64,000 nt of DNA from JBBQZO01 sp038207625 (GCA_038207625.1 JBBQZO010000032.1:1-64000); one strand, 5' to 3'. Positions 1 through 9,302 are shown, counted from the first letter of the stretch. Numbers and translations: made by a program. Notes: generated from the letters alone by a model not told the origin.

Positions 1-65
1 CGCGCCGCCATTTCGCCAGCGTCGTGGCGCTGGCGGCGCTGATTGAAACTAGCCGCACCAAATAG
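1..65 (+). CDS. 3' end of an upstream gene, probably the first APE acyl carrier protein (partial)
   Basis: The frame is open from the left edge and ends at TAG 63-65. About 20 residues are visible, an alanine/leucine-rich helix ending in ETSRTK. It stops 11 bases before a second acyl carrier protein. APE clusters usually carry two adjacent carrier proteins, and the visible helix would suit the last helix of one. The function is therefore inferred from position; too little sequence is present for a family call. Confidence 0.45.
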   Translation, partial: RRHFASVVALAALIETSRTK

Positions 66-76
66 AGGAGTCGCTC

Positions 77-349
77 ATGCTACAGGTCAGTGCAATGAAC
101 AAGGACCAGCTCTACAAGCTGGTGGCCGATCTGCTGGCCGACATGTTTGAGCTCGACAAGGCGATCATGACGCCCCAGTCCGAGCTGTACGCCGACCTCG
201 ACATCGACAGCATCGATGCGGTCGACCTGGCCGTCAAGCTCAAGCAGCTGACCGGCAAGCGCCTGCCGCCCGAGGTATTCAAGACCATCCGCACGATCGC
301 CGACGTGATGGAGGCGCTGCGCGCGCTGCCGCTGGAGCAGGCGCCATAG
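77..349 (+). CDS. Acyl carrier protein of the aryl polyene cluster
   Basis: A 90-residue carrier protein that would hold the growing polyene as a thioester on a phosphopantetheine arm. The attachment motif DIDSIDAVDL is present with the modifiable serine at residue 45, and the length and four-helix pattern fit the family. The start at 77 is preceded by GAGGAG at 66-71 with good spacing; an internal ATG at 95 lacks such a site. It sits between a probable first carrier protein and a membrane protein, the usual APE order. Its activating enzyme is probably the phosphopantetheinyl transferase at the far end of this cluster (14695). Confidence 0.93.
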   Translation: MLQVSAMNKDQLYKLVADLLADMFELDKAIMTPQSELYADLDIDSIDAVDLAVKLKQLTGKRLPPEVFKTIRTIADVMEALRALPLEQAP

Positions 350-366
350 TTCGCCTGTGGCGCATC

Positions 367-909
367 GTGCCAACGCTGTTGACGGTGATGATCACGCTGC
401 TGTATCCGCTGGCGATCTGGTTTGGTCGCGGCCGGATCGAGCCGCGCTGGCTGGCCGGTTTGCTGCTGCTGGCGGCTGCCACGCGCCTGCCCAGCCTGCG
501 CATCAGCGCCGTGGCGCGCTGGTCGGTGGCGGGCGCCTTGCTGCTGGTGGGCGTGGCCGTGTGGAGCAATCTGCTGCTGCCCTTGAAACTGTATCCGGTG
601 CTGATCAACGGCGCGCTGCTGGCCGGGTTTGCCTACAGCCTGGCCGTGCCGCCGTCGATCATCGAACGGCTGGCGCGCCTGCGCGAGCCGGATTTGCCGG
701 TGGCCGCGATCGGCTACACGCGCCGTGTCACGCAAGTGTGGTGCGGCTTTTTCGTCGTCAACGGCGTTCTGGCGCTGGCCACCGCGCTGTGGGCCTCGGA
801 CGCGCTCTGGTCGCTGTACACGGGCGTGATCGCCTACCTGCTGATGGGCACGCTGTTCGGCATCGAATACCTGTTCCGGCGCCGCTTCAAGCGCCTCCAC
901 CATGTTTGA
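367..909 (+). CDS. COG4648-type membrane protein of the aryl polyene cluster
   Basis: A 180-residue hydrophobic protein with several predicted membrane helices (around residues 2-17, 28-36, 52-67, 75-92, 120-143 and 149-166). Proteins of this kind stand between the carrier proteins and the AMP ligase in many APE clusters, but their biochemical role is not known to me. The start is taken as GTG at 367 because no ATG lies near the N-terminus; it could begin slightly upstream, overlapping the carrier gene. The 3' end overlaps the ligase start at 902, so the two are probably translationally coupled. Confidence 0.75.
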   Translation: MPTLLTVMITLLYPLAIWFGRGRIEPRWLAGLLLLAAATRLPSLRISAVARWSVAGALLLVGVAVWSNLLLPLKLYPVLINGALLAGFAYSLAVPPSIIERLARLREPDLPVAAIGYTRRVTQVWCGFFVVNGVLALATALWASDALWSLYTGVIAYLLMGTLFGIEYLFRRRFKRLHHV

Positions 910-2623
910 CCTGTGGCAGCGCATCGCGGCGCGCCCGCCCGCGCAAGTGTGCGGCTGGCGCCATGGCGAGCCGGTCAGCAACGCCCAATTCCTTGCGCGC
1001 GTAGTGGCCTGGCGCGCTCTGTTGGCGGCCAACCAAGGCCGGCAGTTTGCGCTGTACCTTGCGGACAGCGTCGAATTTGGCGCCGCGCTGCTGGGCGCCT
1101 GGCAGGCCGGCAAGACCATCTGGCTGGCCGCCGATAACCTGCCGGCCACCTGCGCGGCGCTGGCCGGCTCGGTCGATGGTTTTCTGGGCGAGTTCGATGC
1201 GTCATGCGCGCCGCTTACTGCGGCCCCAAGTGTGGCGCTGAGCGATGCGCCGGCTGCGCCGCAAGCGCCCTTGTCGGGCGAATTTGCCGCGCTGGTCGTG
1301 CACACCTCCGGCAGCACCGGCGCGCCCCAGGCGATTGCCAAGAAACTGTCGCAACTGCTGGGCGAAGTGGCTACGCTGGAAGCGCTGTTCGGCGCTGCTC
1401 TGGGCGAGGCGGCCATCGTGGCGACGGTGTCGCACCAGCACATTTATGGCCTGCTGTTCAAGGTGCTCTGGCCGCTCGCGGCCGCACGACCGATTCACAC
1501 GCACAGCCAGAGTTTTCCCGAGGCGCTGGCGCAGCAGCTGGCGCTGGGGCCGTGCCTGCTGGTGGCCAGCCCGGCGCACCTGAAGCGTCTGCCCGAGCAG
1601 CTGGCCTGGGCCGGCGCCAAAGCGCAGCTACGCGCGGTGTTTTCGTCCGGCGGCCCGCTGCCGCTCGACGTGGCGCACGGCGTGGGCGAGCTGCTCGGGC
1701 GCACTCCGATTGAAGTGTACGGCAGCTCGGAGACGGGCGGCGTGGCGTGGCGCCAGCGCGGGGCGCAGGCCGACGAAGCGTGGCTGGCGCTGCCGGGCGT
1801 GCACTGGCGCGTGGCCGACGGCGCGCTGCTCGAAGTGCGCTCGGCGCACCTGCCCGACGACGCCTGGCTGCGCCTGGCCGACCGGGTCCAAGCATGCGCC
1901 GACGGACGCTTTCTGCTGGCTGGACGGGCCGACCGAATCGTCAAGATCGAGGAGAAACGCATTTCGCTCGATGCGATCGAGGCGCTGTTGGCTGCCTCGC
2001 CCCTGGTGACGACGGCGCGCTTGCTGGTGTGCGCGGCGCTGCCCGGCGAGCGTCAGCGCCTGGCCGCCTTTGTCGTGCTGTCCGGGCAGGGCGCCGCGCT
2101 GCTCGCGTCGGCCGGCAAGCCGGCGGTCAACGCGCGCCTGCGCGCGCTGCTGCGCGAGGCCGTCGAGCCGGTCGCCTTGCCGCGCCGCTGGCGTTATCTG
2201 GCGGCGCTGCCGCAGGACGCGCAGGGCAAGACCACGCACGCCCTGCTACAGGGCGCGCTCGACGAGCGCCCGCGCGTGGCCCAGCAGCGTGTGCTCGAGC
2301 GCGCTTGCGCGCGCGTGCTGCTGGAGTTGCTGGTGCCGCCCGAGTTGATCTACTTCGATGGCCATTTTGCCGGCGCGCCGGTGCTGCCCGGTGTCGTGCA
2401 GCTGGACTGGGCGATCAGCAACGGACGGCGCTATTTCGATCTGCCGGCGCACTTTCGCGCGGTCCATGCGCTCAAGTTCCAGCGCGTCGTGCTGCCTGGC
2501 AGCGCGCTGACGCTGGAGCTGGTATTTGACGCCGCCAAGGGCAGCCTGCATTTTTCTTACCTGTCCGAGCACGGGCCGCACGCCAGCGGTCGCGTGGTAT
2601 TTGATGACCAGACCGCATACTGA
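902..2623 (+). CDS. Fused AMP-dependent acyl-ACP ligase and hotdog dehydratase (ApeH-ApeI type)
   Basis: A 573-residue protein. Residues about 1-450 are an AMP-forming ligase with the TSGSTGAP adenylate loop near residue 137 and a YGSSETGG motif near 274; this part should activate the aryl starter acid and load it on a carrier protein. The last ~110 residues are a hotdog-fold dehydratase-like domain with a FDGHFAGAPVLPG segment typical of ApeI/FabA-like proteins. In the E. coli cluster the ligase and dehydratase are separate genes (ApeH, ApeI); here they are one reading frame with no internal stop. It overlaps the preceding membrane protein gene by 8 bases. Confidence 0.9.
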   Translation: MFDLWQRIAARPPAQVCGWRHGEPVSNAQFLARVVAWRALLAANQGRQFALYLADSVEFGAALLGAWQAGKTIWLAADNLPATCAALAGSVDGFLGEFDASCAPLTAAPSVALSDAPAAPQAPLSGEFAALVVHTSGSTGAPQAIAKKLSQLLGEVATLEALFGAALGEAAIVATVSHQHIYGLLFKVLWPLAAARPIHTHSQSFPEALAQQLALGPCLLVASPAHLKRLPEQLAWAGAKAQLRAVFSSGGPLPLDVAHGVGELLGRTPIEVYGSSETGGVAWRQRGAQADEAWLALPGVHWRVADGALLEVRSAHLPDDAWLRLADRVQACADGRFLLAGRADRIVKIEEKRISLDAIEALLAASPLVTTARLLVCAALPGERQRLAAFVVLSGQGAALLASAGKPAVNARLRALLREAVEPVALPRRWRYLAALPQDAQGKTTHALLQGALDERPRVAQQRVLERACARVLLELLVPPELIYFDGHFAGAPVLPGVVQLDWAISNGRRYFDLPAHFRAVHALKFQRVVLPGSALTLELVFDAAKGSLHFSYLSEHGPHASGRVVFDDQTAY

Positions 2624-2676
2624 CGGCTCACGCCAACCGGACCCCACCATGCCAGCAATGAAGCGCGCCCCCCATC

Positions 2677-3432
2677 ATGTTTGAACCTTGTGTCCTGATC
2701 CCGGTATACGACCACGAGCACGCGATCGGCGCGGTGGTGGCGGCCGTGCTGGCGCACGGTGTGCCGTGCGTGCTGGTTGACGACGGCAGCTCGTCCGGCT
2801 GCGCGGGCGTACTCGACGCGCTGGCGGCGGCCTCGCCCAGCCAGGTCACGCTGCTGCGCCACGCGCACAATCAGGGCAAGGGCGCGGCCGTGCAGACGGG
2901 CTTTGCATATGCCGCCGGGGCCGGCTACAGCCATGCGCTGCAGATCGACGCGGACGGCCAGCATCGCAGCGACGACATCCCGGTGTTCCTGGCCCAGGCG
3001 GCGCGCCATCCGGGCGCGGTGATCGCCGGCTACCCGGTGTACGACAGCTCGGTGCCGCGCGTGCGCCTGTACGGACGCTACCTGACGCACGCGCTGGTGT
3101 GGCTCAATACGCTGTCGTTCCAGATCCGCGATTCGATGTGCGGCTTGCGCGTGTATCCGGTGGCGGCCGTGACGGCGCTGATGGCGCACCAGCGCATCGG
3201 GCGCCACATGAACTTCGATACCGACATCCTGGTGCGCCTGTTCTGGGACGGTGTGGAGGTGGTCAACTTGCCGACCCGGGTCACGTATCCGACCGACGGG
3301 GTGTCGCACTTTCGCATGGTGCGCGACAACATGCTGATGACGGGCATGCACCTGACGCTGCTACTGGGCATGCTGGTGCGCTTGCCGCGCCTGCTGCCGC
3401 GCCGTGTGCTGCGACGCCGGAGCGCGCGGTGA
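2677..3432 (+). CDS. Family 2 glycosyltransferase of the aryl polyene cluster
   Basis: A 251-residue GT-A glycosyltransferase. The N-terminus has the VLVDDGSSSG nucleotide-binding segment and a DADGQH motif near residue 90 supplying the DxD-type metal ligands. A short hydrophobic, arginine-rich C-terminus may touch the membrane. In several APE systems this domain is fused to an acyltransferase (ApeJ); here the acyltransferase is the next gene, starting at GTG 3429, so the stop and start overlap by four bases. The likely role is attaching the polyene to a glycolipid anchor, inferred from the family and the cluster. Confidence 0.88.
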   Translation: MFEPCVLIPVYDHEHAIGAVVAAVLAHGVPCVLVDDGSSSGCAGVLDALAAASPSQVTLLRHAHNQGKGAAVQTGFAYAAGAGYSHALQIDADGQHRSDDIPVFLAQAARHPGAVIAGYPVYDSSVPRVRLYGRYLTHALVWLNTLSFQIRDSMCGLRVYPVAAVTALMAHQRIGRHMNFDTDILVRLFWDGVEVVNLPTRVTYPTDGVSHFRMVRDNMLMTGMHLTLLLGMLVRLPRLLPRRVLRRRSAR

Positions 3433-4376
3433 AGCCGACGGGGCGGCACTGGGCCTCGATCAACGAACTGGGCTTCGTGGCCGGCATCGGCCTGCTGTTC
3501 TGGATCTGCCGCTTGTTCGGACGCTGGCCGTTCCGGGTGGTGCTGTATCCGGTGCTGCTGTGGTACGTGCTCAGCCAGGCGACGCCGCGGCGCGCCTCGC
3601 GCGCCTATCTGCGCCGCGTGCGCCGCTACACCAAGCTGTCCACCGGCATGCTGGGCGTGCTGCGCCACTTCGCCGCGTTCGCCGAAACCATTCTCGACAA
3701 GTTGCTGCTGTGGGGCGGCCTGTTCAATACCGACACGGTCAGCTACCACGGCGCCGAGCAACTGCGCGAATGCATCGAGCAAAAGCGCGGCGCGCTGCTG
3801 ATCTGTTCGCACTTGGGCAACCTGGAACTGTGCCGGGTGCTGGCGCGCAGGCACGGCGGCGCGCGCCTGACGGTGCTGGTGCATACCCGCCATGCGCGCG
3901 CCTTCAACCAGATGATGGCGTCGCTGGCGCCGGAGAGTCAGCTGAACCTGATGCAGGTGACGGAGATGAATCCGGCCACGGCGATGCTGCTGGCTGAGAA
4001 AGTGGCGCAGGGCGAGTTCATCGTAATCGCCGGCGACCGGGTGCCGGTATCGTCCAAGCCACGCGTGGCGACGGCCGATTTTCTGGGCGCGCCGGCCGCC
4101 TTTCCCGTTGGCCCCTACATCCTGGCCAGCGTGTTGCAGTGTCCTGTCTACTTGATGTTTTCGATGCGCCGGCGCGGCCGCGCCGAAGTCCATTTCGAAC
4201 TGATGCGCGAGTCGGTGCGCCTGCCGCGCAAGGGCCGCGACGCGGCGCTGGCGCTGCTGGTGGCCGACTACGCGGCGCGCCTGCAGACGCACTGCCTGCG
4301 CGCGCCGCTGCAATGGTTTAACTTTTACGATTTTTGGCATTTACCCGAACTGGACCTGACCGATGCACCCCGCTGA
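3429..4376 (+). CDS. LpxL/HtrB-like lysophospholipid acyltransferase
   Basis: A 315-residue membrane-associated acyltransferase. The catalytic block SHLGNLE matches the HX4E motif of the LpxL/HtrB family, and an N-terminal hydrophobic segment follows a short basic start. I chose GTG 3429, which overlaps the TGA of the glycosyltransferase, since the frame further upstream is only antiparallel or shifted coding sequence of that gene. It would transfer an acyl (possibly polyenoyl) chain to a lipid or sugar acceptor. Its 3' end overlaps the ammonia-lyase start at 4363 by 14 bases. Confidence 0.88.
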   Translation: MKPTGRHWASINELGFVAGIGLLFWICRLFGRWPFRVVLYPVLLWYVLSQATPRRASRAYLRRVRRYTKLSTGMLGVLRHFAAFAETILDKLLLWGGLFNTDTVSYHGAEQLRECIEQKRGALLICSHLGNLELCRVLARRHGGARLTVLVHTRHARAFNQMMASLAPESQLNLMQVTEMNPATAMLLAEKVAQGEFIVIAGDRVPVSSKPRVATADFLGAPAAFPVGPYILASVLQCPVYLMFSMRRRGRAEVHFELMRESVRLPRKGRDAALALLVADYAARLQTHCLRAPLQWFNFYDFWHLPELDLTDAPR

Positions 4377-5919
4377 CCTGAAACTGCCCCAACGCGCCGT
4401 GCGCTTCGACCAGAGCCGTTTGCGCCTGGACGACATTGTCGACATCGCCCACGGCGCCGCGCGCGCCCAGCTGTCCGACGATCCGGCGTTTCGCGCCGCG
4501 ATCGCGCGCGGTGCCGACTTCCTCGACCGCCTGCTGCGCGAGGATGGCACCATCTATGGCGTGACCACCGGCTACGGCGACTCGTGCACGGTGACGGTGC
4601 CGCCCGAGCTGATCGCCGAGCTGCCGCACCACCTGTACACCTATCACGGCTGCGGCCTGGGAGAATATTTCACGCCGGCGCAGACGCGCGCCGTGATGGC
4701 GGCCCGGCTGGCGTCGCTGTGCAAAGGCTTTTCCGGCGTGTCGGTCGGCCTGCTGGAACAGATCGCGCGCCTGCTCGACGCCGGCCTGCTGCCCTTGATT
4801 CCGTCCGAAGGCTCGGTCGGCGCCAGCGGCGACTTGACGCCGCTGTCGTATCTGGCGGCGGTGCTGTGCGGCGAGCGCGAAGTGTGGCGCGACGGCGTGC
4901 AGATGGACGCGGGCGAGGCGCTGCGCGCGGCCGGCATCACGCCGCTGAAGCTGCGCCCGAAGGAAGGGCTGGCGATCATGAACGGCACCGCCGTGATGAC
5001 GGCGCTGGCCTGCCTGGCCTACGACCGCGCCGCCTACCTGACCCGTTTGAGTACGCGCATCACCGCGCTGGCCTCGTTCGCATTAGATGGCAACGCGCAC
5101 CACTTCAACGAGACGCTGTTTTCGGTCAAGCCGCACCCGGAGATGCAGCAGGTGGCGGCCTGGCTGCGCCACGACCTGCCAAGCGGCGAGCTCGAACGCA
5201 ACGGCAAGCGCCTGCAGGACCGCTACTCGATCCGCTGCGCGCCGCACGTGATCGGCGTGCTGGCCGACGCGCTGCCGTTCTTCCGCCAGTCGATCGAAAA
5301 TGAACTCAACAGCGCCAACGACAACCCGATCATCGACGCCGAGGGCGAGCGCGTGCTGCACGGCGGGCATTTCTACGGCGGCCATATCGCGTTTGCGATG
5401 GACGGCATGAAAAATGCCGTCGCCAATCTGGCCGACCTGCTTGACCGCCAGATGGCGCTGCTGGTCGACGCGCGCTACAACCACGGCCTGCCGGCCAATT
5501 TGTCGGGTGCCGAAGGGCCGCGCGCCAGCATCAACCACGGCCTGAAGGCGCTGCAGATTTCGGCCTCGGCCTGGACCGCCGAAGCGCTCAAGCTGACCAT
5601 GCCGGCGTCGGTGTTTTCGCGCTCGACCGAGTGCCATAATCAGGACAAGGTCAGCATGGGCACGATCGCCGCGCGCGACTGCCTGCGCGTACTCGAGTTG
5701 ACCGAGCAGGTGGTGGCGGCGCTGTTGATCACGGTGCGCCAGGGCGTGTGGCTGCGCTTGCGCGTCAATCCGGACGCCTCTCTGTCGCCCGCGCTGAGCG
5801 CGATGATGGCCGCGCTGGGCGAGGACGTCGGCACGATCGTCGAAGACCGCCGGCTTGAGCCGGACCTGCGCCTGCTGCTCGAGCGCATCCGCAGCCAGGC
5901 ATGGGAGCTATATGCGTAG
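4363..5919 (+). CDS. Aromatic amino acid ammonia-lyase (HAL/PAL/TAL family)
   Basis: A 518-residue ammonia-lyase that removes ammonia from an aromatic amino acid to give an arylacrylate. The GVTTGYGDS segment near residue 66 carries the catalytic tyrosine, and Ala154-Ser155-Gly156 within SVGASGDLTPL would form the MIO cofactor. Substrate choice in this family depends on a dipeptide that is S-H in histidine lyases, F-L in phenylalanine lyases and H-L in tyrosine lyases; here the aligned region reads PHHLY (residues 88-92), so a tyrosine lyase giving 4-coumarate is favoured. This is an alignment by eye. Cluster position says it supplies the polyene starter. Confidence 0.9.
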   Translation: MHPADLKLPQRAVRFDQSRLRLDDIVDIAHGAARAQLSDDPAFRAAIARGADFLDRLLREDGTIYGVTTGYGDSCTVTVPPELIAELPHHLYTYHGCGLGEYFTPAQTRAVMAARLASLCKGFSGVSVGLLEQIARLLDAGLLPLIPSEGSVGASGDLTPLSYLAAVLCGEREVWRDGVQMDAGEALRAAGITPLKLRPKEGLAIMNGTAVMTALACLAYDRAAYLTRLSTRITALASFALDGNAHHFNETLFSVKPHPEMQQVAAWLRHDLPSGELERNGKRLQDRYSIRCAPHVIGVLADALPFFRQSIENELNSANDNPIIDAEGERVLHGGHFYGGHIAFAMDGMKNAVANLADLLDRQMALLVDARYNHGLPANLSGAEGPRASINHGLKALQISASAWTAEALKLTMPASVFSRSTECHNQDKVSMGTIAARDCLRVLELTEQVVAALLITVRQGVWLRLRVNPDASLSPALSAMMAALGEDVGTIVEDRRLEPDLRLLLERIRSQAWELYA

Positions 5920-6346
5920 AAAGCTCGAAGCGAGCCGCTGGTGGGCCGAGGCCGAACTGCAGGTACAGTTTTTCGACGTGGACCCGATGCAGATCGTCTG
6001 GCACGGCAACTACGTCAAGTATCTGGAAGTGGTGCGCTGCGCGCTGTTCGACAAGATCGGCTACAACTATGTGCAGATGCAAGCGTCCGGCTATTCATGG
6101 CCGGTGATTGACCTGCAGCTGCGCTACGTGGGTCCCGCCACGTTTGGCCAGCGCTTGCTGCTGCGCGCCGACATCGTCGAGTGGGAGCAGCGCCTGAAGA
6201 TCAACTATCTGATCAGCGACGCCGACAGCGGCGCGCGCCTGACGCGCGCCAGCACCACCCAGGTGGCGGTGCAGATCGACAGCGGCGAGATGTGCTTTGT
6301 GTCGCCGCCCGTATTGTTCGAAAAATTAGGAGTGCAACCGACATGA
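5912..6346 (+). CDS. 4-hydroxybenzoyl-CoA thioesterase-like protein (ApeK type)
   Basis: A 144-residue hotdog thioesterase. The segment QFFDVDPMQIVWHGNYVKYLE holds the usual catalytic aspartate (DVDPM) and the following HGNY helix. The start ATG 5912 overlaps the end of the ammonia-lyase by 8 bases and is preceded by GGGAG; the frame further upstream lies inside the lyase gene. In APE clusters this enzyme probably edits or releases acyl chains; the exact thioester it cleaves cannot be told from sequence. The stop overlaps the next start (ATGA at 6343). Confidence 0.88.
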   Translation: MRRKLEASRWWAEAELQVQFFDVDPMQIVWHGNYVKYLEVVRCALFDKIGYNYVQMQASGYSWPVIDLQLRYVGPATFGQRLLLRADIVEWEQRLKINYLISDADSGARLTRASTTQVAVQIDSGEMCFVSPPVLFEKLGVQPT

Positions 6347-6945
6347 AGTGCATCGTATTTTTCCTGACCCTGCTGGTGGGCGCGCAGGCCATGGCAGCCA
6401 CCGCACCGGTGGCCAGCATCGAAGCCATGCTGGCCCGCCCCGCCATTCTGTGCGGTCGCTTCGACCAGACCAAGCAACTGGCCGGCATGAAAAAGCCGCT
6501 CGCCTCGAACGGACGCTTCTGCGTGGTGGCCGGCAAGGGCGTGTTGTGGCGCACGCTGCAGCCGTTCCCCAACACCTTGCGCCTGACGCGCGACGAGATC
6601 GTCCACTATCAGGGCGAGCGGGTGGCGATGCGGCTCGACGCGCAGCAGGAACCGACCGTGCGAATGATCAACCGCGTGCTGTTTTCGCTGCTGGCGGGCG
6701 ACCTGGCGCAGCTCGAAACGTTGTTCAAGGTTGACGCCAACGTGGACGGCGCCAACTGGCACGTCGGTCTGACGGCGCGCGAAGCGGGGCTGGCCAAGGC
6801 GATAGGCACGATCGCGCTGGACGGCGGCACGCACGTCAAGAACATCACCATCAATGAGGCGAGCGGCGATCGTACCGGCATCGTGTTCTCCAAGATCGAA
6901 ACGGGCGAGGCGGCCATGCGGCCCGATGAGGCGGCGCTGTTTTGA
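6343..6945 (+). CDS. LolA-like periplasmic lipoprotein carrier
   Basis: A 200-residue exported protein with a cleavable signal peptide (residues 1-18, ending in AMA-A) and the beta-rich pattern of outer membrane lipoprotein carrier LolA homologues. In APE clusters such a protein accompanies the MMPL transporter and probably shuttles the lipid-linked polyene across the periplasm. Start ATG 6343 overlaps the thioesterase stop, and its own TGA overlaps the TTG of the transporter, so translation is coupled at both ends. Confidence 0.85.
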   Translation: MKCIVFFLTLLVGAQAMAATAPVASIEAMLARPAILCGRFDQTKQLAGMKKPLASNGRFCVVAGKGVLWRTLQPFPNTLRLTRDEIVHYQGERVAMRLDAQQEPTVRMINRVLFSLLAGDLAQLETLFKVDANVDGANWHVGLTAREAGLAKAIGTIALDGGTHVKNITINEASGDRTGIVFSKIETGEAAMRPDEAALF

Positions 6946-9302
6946 CGACCCGACGCGGCTTGGCCTGGGTATGGGCGCTGGTGGTGTGTCTGCTGCTGGC
7001 GCATAACGCCTACCTGTGGATCGGCAAACACATCGTGCCCGACACCGACATCCTGGCTTTGCTACCGGTGCAGGAGCGCGACCCGGTGCTGCAACGTTCG
7101 TTCGTGCAGATGGTCGACGCGGCGCAGCAGCGCGTGGTGGTGCTGGTTGGCGCGGCCGAGTGGGATGACGCGCGGCGCGCCGCCGACGCCTACAGCGCCG
7201 TGCTGTCCAAACGCGCCGACCTGGTGGCCGAAAGCAGCATGAGCGAGCGCACCCAGAACGACTGGCTGGCCAGCTTCGCGCCGCACAGCGCGCTGCTGAT
7301 GACTGCCGCGCAGGAGGCGCAACTGCGTAGCGAAAGCACGCCGTTCTGGCGCGACGCGGCGCTTGCCAAACTGTATAGCCCGTTCGGCGGCCCGAAACTG
7401 GGCGCCTGGCGCGACGATCCCTTCGGCCTGTTCAGCGGCTGGGTGCAGCAGCGCGCGCAGGAGACGCCGGTGCGTCCGCGCGATGGCCGCCTGTTCGTCG
7501 CCAGCGCCGACAAACAGTATGTGTTGCTGGCGCTGAGCCTGAAGCAGCCGGCGTTTGCGCTGGGCACGCAGCAGGCGCTGCTGCCGTTGCTGGCCCAGGC
7601 CGAGGCGCAAGCGCGCGCGGCGGTGCCGCAGGTGGACGTGATCAGCGCCGGCGTGATTTTGCACGCCGCCGCCGCCGGCCAGCAGGCCAGCGGCGAAGTG
7701 TCGACCATCGGCGTTGGCTCGCTGCTGGGCATCATCGTGCTGATGTGGCTGACCTTCGGCTCGCCCAAGCCGATCGGCATGGTGCTGCTGTCGATCGGGA
7801 TCGGCTGCCTGGGTGCGCTGTCGGTGTGCGCGCTGCTGTTCGACCGGATCTTGCTGCTCACGCTGGTGTTTGGCGCGAGCCTGATCGGCGTGGCCCAGGA
7901 CTACGGCCTGTACTTCCTGAGCAACCGCCTGCTGGCCGATCCGAAGCTCGCGTCAGCCACGCTGTTGCGGCGCATCTTCCCCGGTCTGGCCTTGACGCTG
8001 CTGACGACCGTGATCGGCTACATGGGGCTGGCGCTGACGCCATTTCCCGGCCTGCGCCAGATGGCGCTGTTTTCCGCACTGGGCCTGGTGTTTGCCTGGC
8101 TGACGGTGCTGTGTTGGTTCCCCTTGCTGATCGGTCCCGGCGCCTTGCGCGGCGGCGTGCTGGTGCGCGCCAACGCGGCCGCGCTGCTGCGCTGGCCGCG
8201 CCTGCGCATGAACGCCAGCACGCTGGTGGTGCTGGCGCTGTTTGGCGTGCTGGCCGCAGTGGGCTGCGCGCGCCTGGGCGCCAACGACGACATCCGTCTG
8301 CTGCAAAATTCACCCAAACACCTGATCGACGACCAGATCAAACTGAGCAAGCTGCTCGACGCGCCCACACCGGTGCAGTTTTTCCTGCTGCGCGCGGACA
8401 GCGCAGAGACCCTGCTGCAGCGCGAGGAAGCGCTCAAGCTGCGTCTCGATCCTTTGATCGCGCAGCACCAGATCAGCGGATATCAGGCGCTGTCGAACTG
8501 GGTGCCGTCGGCCCGCAGTCAGACCGAACGACGCGCATTGGTCGAGCAAACACTGCTGCAGCCGGACGGCCCGCTGGCGCAACTGGCCACCGGCATCGGC
8601 GAAGACAGCGACTGGGTCGCGGCCACCGGCGCGCACCTGCGCGAGGCCGCCACGCCGCTGACGGTCGATGCGTTTCTAAAAATGCCGGCCAGCGAGCCGT
8701 GGCGCCATTTGTGGCTGGGGAAGATCGGCAAGGAATTTGCCAGCATCGTCGCGCTGCGCGGCATGGACCGGGCGGGCGCCGACCTCGCGCAGCGCACCGG
8801 CGCCAATTTGCCCGGCGTGCAATGGGTCGACAAGGTGGCCGAGATCTCGTCGGTGCTGGGACGCTACCGCCAGTACATGGCGTGGGTGGTGCTGGCCTCC
8901 TACGTGGTGGTGTTTGCGCTGTTGTGGCCGCGCTACCGACGCCACACCTGGCGCGTGCTCGCGCCCACCGCGCTGGCCAGCATCGCCACGCTGGCGCTGT
9001 TTGGCTACGCCGGCCAGAGCCTGCAGCTGTTCCATGTGCTGGCGCTGATGCTGCTCTTGGGCGTGGGTGTCGACTACGGCATCTTCATGCAGGAACAGCC
9101 GGACCGGCGCGACGCCACCTCCTGGCTGACGGTAGGCCTGTCGGCCGTCAGCACGATACTGTCGTTTGGCCTGCTCGGCTTGAGTAAAACCCCCGCATTG
9201 CAAGCGTTCGGCCTGACCATGCTGGTCGGGACGGCGCTGGTGTGGCTCGTCGTCCCCTGTTTTGCCAGAGAAAGCGCATATGACCCAAGTTCAAAAGAGT
9301 GA
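6942..9302 (+). CDS. MMPL-family exporter of the aryl polyene cluster
   Basis: A 786-residue RND/MMPL-type membrane protein. A first helix (about residues 8-25) is followed by a large periplasmic domain, a bundle of helices near 245-410, a second periplasmic domain, and a helix bundle near 650-780. This duplicated layout is typical of MMPL lipid transporters. TTG at 6942 is the probable start: it overlaps the preceding stop and no ATG is in frame near the N-terminus. It should move the finished or lipid-linked polyene from the inner membrane. Its end overlaps the flavoprotein gene by 23 bases. Confidence 0.88.
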   Translation: MTTRRGLAWVWALVVCLLLAHNAYLWIGKHIVPDTDILALLPVQERDPVLQRSFVQMVDAAQQRVVVLVGAAEWDDARRAADAYSAVLSKRADLVAESSMSERTQNDWLASFAPHSALLMTAAQEAQLRSESTPFWRDAALAKLYSPFGGPKLGAWRDDPFGLFSGWVQQRAQETPVRPRDGRLFVASADKQYVLLALSLKQPAFALGTQQALLPLLAQAEAQARAAVPQVDVISAGVILHAAAAGQQASGEVSTIGVGSLLGIIVLMWLTFGSPKPIGMVLLSIGIGCLGALSVCALLFDRILLLTLVFGASLIGVAQDYGLYFLSNRLLADPKLASATLLRRIFPGLALTLLTTVIGYMGLALTPFPGLRQMALFSALGLVFAWLTVLCWFPLLIGPGALRGGVLVRANAAALLRWPRLRMNASTLVVLALFGVLAAVGCARLGANDDIRLLQNSPKHLIDDQIKLSKLLDAPTPVQFFLLRADSAETLLQREEALKLRLDPLIAQHQISGYQALSNWVPSARSQTERRALVEQTLLQPDGPLAQLATGIGEDSDWVAATGAHLREAATPLTVDAFLKMPASEPWRHLWLGKIGKEFASIVALRGMDRAGADLAQRTGANLPGVQWVDKVAEISSVLGRYRQYMAWVVLASYVVVFALLWPRYRRHTWRVLAPTALASIATLALFGYAGQSLQLFHVLALMLLLGVGVDYGIFMQEQPDRRDATSWLTVGLSAVSTILSFGLLGLSKTPALQAFGLTMLVGTALVWLVVPCFARESAYDPSSKE

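Noticed and set aside
112..1443. 443-codon open frame on the minus strand
   Set aside because: Antisense to the carrier protein, membrane protein and ligase genes; alanine/arginine/serine-rich and without domain features. Typical high-GC shadow frame.
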